Virus record (IMG/VR): IMGVR_UViG_3300047462_000635
Location: 1 to 35,482 of that record
Strand: one strand, 5' to 3'
Source: a virus
DNA: 35,482 nt
Shown: in pieces, positions 32,496 through 35,482 of the stretch
Numbering within the stretch: position 1 is the stretch's first letter
Layout of the letters: each line of letters begins with the position of its first letter
Notes under the pieces: generated by a model
The model's database searches: none
The model's input: the letters and a program-made list of their open reading frames with translations, nothing else
Told to the model about the DNA's origin: nothing
Position numbers and translations under genes: made by a program

Positions 32496-34190
32496 ATGAA
32501 TTTTCCCGTGGACTATATGTACCGCCTCGCGCCCCGAGGCGGCGCCGGTTTGGCGTGCGACGAGACCGGCGTGGCGCTTGGCGCGACGGCCCTCGCCCGC
32601 GTGCATCAGGAGGCCGGCGGCCGACGCCGTTGCGAAGTGCGACCGCCCGCCGACGTCGCTCGGGTGCTGAAGGCCGCCTACGGCCCCCAGCCAGACGTCG
32701 TCGTTCAACGTCTCCACCGTGGCCTGAACCGAACCGCACGCTGGCTCGAAGCCGGCGACCTCTGCCACGCCGGCGTCGAAGCCGTGATGCTGGGCTTCCC
32801 CGACCTCACGCCTGCCGCCATGGCCAAGCTTAGCGAGATCGCCGATCTCGAAAAGCGCGGCGCCCCTTGGGAGAATGAGCCACGCCTGCCGGCGGGGCAG
32901 GCTGGGGGCGGGCGGTGGACCACGGGCGGGGGTGGGGGCGGAGCGCCCGCCAAGCCGATCCAAACGGCTGAGTCCCCGCCATCATCTACGCCAATGCCCC
33001 GAGCCGAGCCGCGCGCCCAGACGCTGGACGACCGCGTCTACGGCCCTGCCGCCGCGCCGCCCTTATCGGCGCCCTACAGCCAACGACCCAAGGTCAGGCT
33101 CGACGACGGGATCTTGCACTTCACCGAAGGCCAGGGGCCAGACGGACCAGCGATCTGGGACGACGGGGTCTATCGCCCCGCTTCGAACCAGCCACGCCTG
33201 GTCTCGGTCTCAGGGCCGCTAGAATGGGAGTTGGAGCGGCTAGAGGCGGCGGCGGCTGCAAGAGCGGAGGCCGAAGCAGCGGAGGCAAGGGCGGCAGCGG
33301 CGGCAGCCGAAGCGGCAGAGGCAAGGGCTGCAGCGGAGGCGGCGGAACAACGTTGGCCCAGGTTGCCGGGAGAGGTCAAAACTGTTGAGGAGTTATTTCC
33401 GAACCCCAAAAAATATCCGAATCGTATCGTGCCCCTAGAGTTTCGTGGCCGCTTCGGCCCCGCTGCCACAGCAAAGAACCTGACTGCATCTCAATCGTGG
33501 GAAATCTACAAACAATTGCTTGATGAGACCAAGGCGATTAATCCGGAATATAACGATGCCCCGGCGCATCCGAAAAGCGCGTTCATTCACCTGCCCCTAG
33601 GCGAACGCCAAGACATGATCGACGACGCGCTTTTGGACCGTGCGGCGGCCGATTATGATATCCGCGGCAATCCAAAACTTCTCCAAGTTGAGACCGTGAG
33701 CTTCTTGCGCAAGACGGTGGATCATTATTATGCCGAGGCGGTGAAGAAGTTCGACGCCAAGCGATTTGATTCTCCACTGGCGCGCGGGCAAGCGATTGGC
33801 AATGATGTGGACCGGCAGACGCGGCGGGATCTTCAACGCCTATACAATCAAAAGCACATTCCTTACGGTCGAGGCCAAGGGATAGCCATCAACAACCGCG
33901 ACTATGACACAAGTCAGCCGGTAAAGTCGCCGTCTGGAAGGCCGCCCTACCGGGTGCCCGATTTACGGATTGGTGAAGCGCAGAAGGACGACGATCCGAT
34001 TGGGGAAGTCAGGATTAACAACCTAACTATTGATTGGACGATTCGTATGAAACAGCCGAACGACTCTCAAATTCAGGACTTCATCCACGCAGAGTCTAAA
34101 CCCAAGGCCGTGGTTATCGTTATTCCTTCGCAAATCTATCCCCCGGGCGCCTATTACATTCCCAGCGCGGCGGCTTTAAAAGGGAATTGA
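32496..34190 (+). CDS. Putative polymorphic toxin (nuclease-like C-terminus)
   Basis: The product is 564 residues, starting three bases after the spanin stop. Residues 1-128 form a helical domain (DVVVQRLHRGLNRTARWLEAGDL; DLTPAAMAKLSEIADLE) ending with EPRLPAGQAGGGRWTTG at 128-144, a motif I associate with alphaproteobacterial phage-borne toxins. A Pro-rich linker, an Ala/Glu/Arg coiled coil (about 245-287) and a lower-GC C-terminal module follow. That module has VPDLRIG (Asp489) and IDWTIRMK (Asp513, Lys519), then KAVVIVIPSQIYPPGAYYIP, suggesting a restriction-endonuclease-like fold. It has no signal peptide; the next gene looks like its immunity. Confidence 0.62.
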   Translation: MNFPVDYMYRLAPRGGAGLACDETGVALGATALARVHQEAGGRRRCEVRPPADVARVLKAAYGPQPDVVVQRLHRGLNRTARWLEAGDLCHAGVEAVMLGFPDLTPAAMAKLSEIADLEKRGAPWENEPRLPAGQAGGGRWTTGGGGGGAPAKPIQTAESPPSSTPMPRAEPRAQTLDDRVYGPAAAPPLSAPYSQRPKVRLDDGILHFTEGQGPDGPAIWDDGVYRPASNQPRLVSVSGPLEWELERLEAAAAARAEAEAAEARAAAAAAEAAEARAAAEAAEQRWPRLPGEVKTVEELFPNPKKYPNRIVPLEFRGRFGPAATAKNLTASQSWEIYKQLLDETKAINPEYNDAPAHPKSAFIHLPLGERQDMIDDALLDRAAADYDIRGNPKLLQVETVSFLRKTVDHYYAEAVKKFDAKRFDSPLARGQAIGNDVDRQTRRDLQRLYNQKHIPYGRGQGIAINNRDYDTSQPVKSPSGRPPYRVPDLRIGEAQKDDDPIGEVRINNLTIDWTIRMKQPNDSQIQDFIHAESKPKAVVIVIPSQIYPPGAYYIPSAAALKGN

Positions 34191-34193
34191 CTG

Positions 34194-34529
34194 ATGCGTG
34201 GCCCATATCCAATTTTAATTCCCCAAAATCTGAGCGAGCTTATTGATACGTTGAGTGGGATTAGGCTCCTTTCGCCGACATTTCGGGATATAACGGGCTA
34301 TTTTCCCGGCAGGAATATCGATAATACATTTTACGAGTTGAATGAAGGGCTGCAGTTGTTGCGGCCAAAGCTTGGTGAAGACCTTTACCTCAAGCTCCGC
34401 TGTATGTCGGATCAGATGCGGGCGCACTTTGAGGCCGATCCCGAGGACCAGACCGGCGACTCACTCAAGGGGCGCGACATCAGCCTCGAGATGACGGACC
34501 TACTGAAGCAGAGCCGCCGCAAACGCTGA
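34194..34529 (+). CDS. Putative immunity protein for the upstream toxin
   Basis: The product is 111 residues, three bases after the toxin stop. It is small, mainly helical and without signal peptide (LSELIDTLSGIRLL; FYELNEGLQLLRPKLGEDLYLKLRCMSDQMRAHFEAD; ISLEMTDLLKQ). Its DNA is as AT-rich as the toxin's C-terminal module, so the two probably moved together. Size and position match immunity genes of polymorphic toxins. No family is recognised, so the role is inference. Confidence 0.58.
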   Translation: MRGPYPILIPQNLSELIDTLSGIRLLSPTFRDITGYFPGRNIDNTFYELNEGLQLLRPKLGEDLYLKLRCMSDQMRAHFEADPEDQTGDSLKGRDISLEMTDLLKQSRRKR

Positions 34530-34611
34530 AACAATCGACCGACTTCAACGTGCGGCTCCCAGGCCATCAGTCCGCAAGCCCCACGCCCAAACTTCCGCCG
34601 CCCGCCACCCT

Positions 34612-35367
34612 CTAAACCTGTGCTCCAATCTTATCTTGAGTTCGGCTGTCGAAATCGCTCGCGGCGTGGCGCTCGTGCAGCTGTTCGGACGGGTCGCCGT
34701 AGGTGCGGTTGACCATGCGTCCCCGCTTCACCGCCGGTCGCGCCAGGACGGCGTCGGCCCAACGCTGGAGATTCTTGTAGTCCTGCACGCTGAGAAATTC
34801 GCCAGCGCCGTAGGCCCAGCCCTTGGCGAGCCCGCCATACCAGGGAAAAACCGCGATGTCGGCGATCGTATAGTCGTCGCCGGCGAGGTATTCGCTCTCG
34901 CCAAGGCGTCGGTCGAGCACATCCAGCTGTCGCTTCACCTCCATGGTGAAGCGGTCGATCGCATATTCGATCTTGGTCGGCGCATAGGCGTAGAAGTGGC
35001 CGAAGCCGCCGCCCAGATAGGGCGCGCTTCCCATCTGCCAGAACAGCCAGTTCAGCGTCTCGGTCCGGGCCGCAACCTCCGTCGGCAGGTAAGCGCTAAA
35101 CTTCTCGGCCAGATAGAGGAGGATGGAGCCCGACTCGAAAACGCGGACGGGCTTGGGGCCGCTCCGGTCTAGCAGGGCCGGAATCTTCGAGTTGGGATTG
35201 ATCTCCACAAAACCCGACCCGAACTGATCGCCGTCTCCGATCTTGATCAGCCAGGCGTCATATTCAGCGCCCGCGTGGCCCAGCGCCAGCAACTCCTCCA
35301 ATAGGATCGTGACCTTCACCCCATTAGGGGTGCCCATGGAATAGAGCTGAAGCGGGTGCTCGCCCAC
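34612..35367 (-). CDS. yghU: YghU-like glutathione S-transferase, 5' end missing
   Basis: From the GTG at 35367 the product has 251 residues. It follows E. coli YghU closely: EHPLQLYSMGTPNGVKVTILLEELLALG, INPNSKIPALLD, FESGSILLYLAEKFSAYLP, GGGFGHFYAYAPTKIEYAIDRF and a conserved LHERHAASDFD. YghU binds glutathione or its disulphide and reduces disulphides and hydroperoxides. About 40 N-terminal residues found in YghU are absent: homology fades upstream of LYNEKALPVG, and a stop lies in frame at 35413-35415. Repeats resembling an insertion-sequence end begin there, so the gene was probably cut by an insertion. It is a host gene. Confidence 0.82.
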   Translation of the reverse strand: MGEHPLQLYSMGTPNGVKVTILLEELLALGHAGAEYDAWLIKIGDGDQFGSGFVEINPNSKIPALLDRSGPKPVRVFESGSILLYLAEKFSAYLPTEVAARTETLNWLFWQMGSAPYLGGGFGHFYAYAPTKIEYAIDRFTMEVKRQLDVLDRRLGESEYLAGDDYTIADIAVFPWYGGLAKGWAYGAGEFLSVQDYKNLQRWADAVLARPAVKRGRMVNRTYGDPSEQLHERHAASDFDSRTQDKIGAQV

Positions 35368-35392
35368 AGGCAGGGCCTTTTCGTTGTAGAGC

Positions 35393-35446
35393 GGCGTGCA
35401 AAAGGGACCCCCTTAGTGGGGTGATCGGCGCCTAAAAGGGACCCCT
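35393..35446. mobile_element. Possible insertion-sequence end (two 20-bp direct repeats)
   Basis: The 20-mers at 35393-35412 (GGCGTGCAAAAGGGACCCCC) and 35427-35446 (GGCGCCTAAAAGGGACCCCT) are direct repeats 34 bp apart, sharing AAAAGGGACCCC. Multiple terminal repeats of this kind are typical of IS21-family ends. They begin exactly where the yghU homology stops. The rest of the element and any transposase would lie beyond the window. Confidence 0.5.
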
Positions 35447-35482
35447 CATTCCGATGGTTTAAGCACGGCCGTTTGGTTCAGC

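Noticed and set aside
3103-34611. Attachment-site direct repeats flanking the element
   Set aside because: I compared the two junction gaps by eye and saw no shared direct repeat of useful length; no tRNA gene is at either end.
1-35482. CRISPR array, rRNA or tRNA genes
   Set aside because: No regularly spaced repeat series, rRNA-like stretch or tRNA cloverleaf with CCA-type end was found.

Overview
The window is high-GC DNA with alphaproteobacterial traits, most like Caulobacteraceae (Caulobacter or Phenylobacterium). This is inferred from base composition, codon use, the type of intergenic palindromes and the protein families, and was not tested by any search. It holds a nearly complete siphovirus late-gene block (about 3.3-34.5 kb) between host-type genes.

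Left flank: two secreted-protein genes on the minus strand (a truncated unknown and a DUF3142 protein) and, divergently, a Tat-exported cyclophilin. Head and tail block, plus strand: small and large terminase, portal, XkdF-type prohead protease, HK97-type major capsid protein, small head protein, head-tail connector, neck protein, tail terminator, major tail protein, tail assembly chaperone G and its -1 frameshift extension T, a short tape measure, then DUF2460, DUF2163, NlpC/P60 and tail-tip proteins. This is the order of the Rhodobacter-type gene transfer agent and related siphophages. A minus-strand pair (M20 metallopeptidase and VOC protein) interrupts the block between tape measure and DUF2460.

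Accessory block (21.5-30.6 kb): two small unknown genes, a 993-residue tail spike, a BrnT/BrnA toxin-antitoxin pair with two palindromic operator candidates, a signal-peptide protein, a 59-residue protein, a LamG-like putative receptor-binding protein whose second half is AT-rich, a family 2 glycosyltransferase and an acyltransferase (surface modification), a second BrnA-like gene and a frameshifted HTH gene.

Lysis block (30.7-32.5 kb): two small membrane proteins (holin candidates), a T4-type lysozyme, an inner-membrane spanin and a lipoprotein spanin nested in another frame. It is followed at once by a 564-residue protein built like a polymorphic toxin and a 111-residue likely immunity protein. 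The right flank is a YghU-like glutathione transferase whose 5' end is missing next to repeats that look like the end of an insertion sequence.

No integrase, repressor, replication gene, tRNA or CRISPR array was found. The late genes carry three about 155-165 bp inverted-repeat elements resembling REP doublets. Together these suggest a long-resident, perhaps partly domesticated element, or one whose early genes lie elsewhere. The points most worth a second look are the toxin/immunity pair joined to the lysis genes, the GTA-like order without an integrase, and the REP-doublet insertions.
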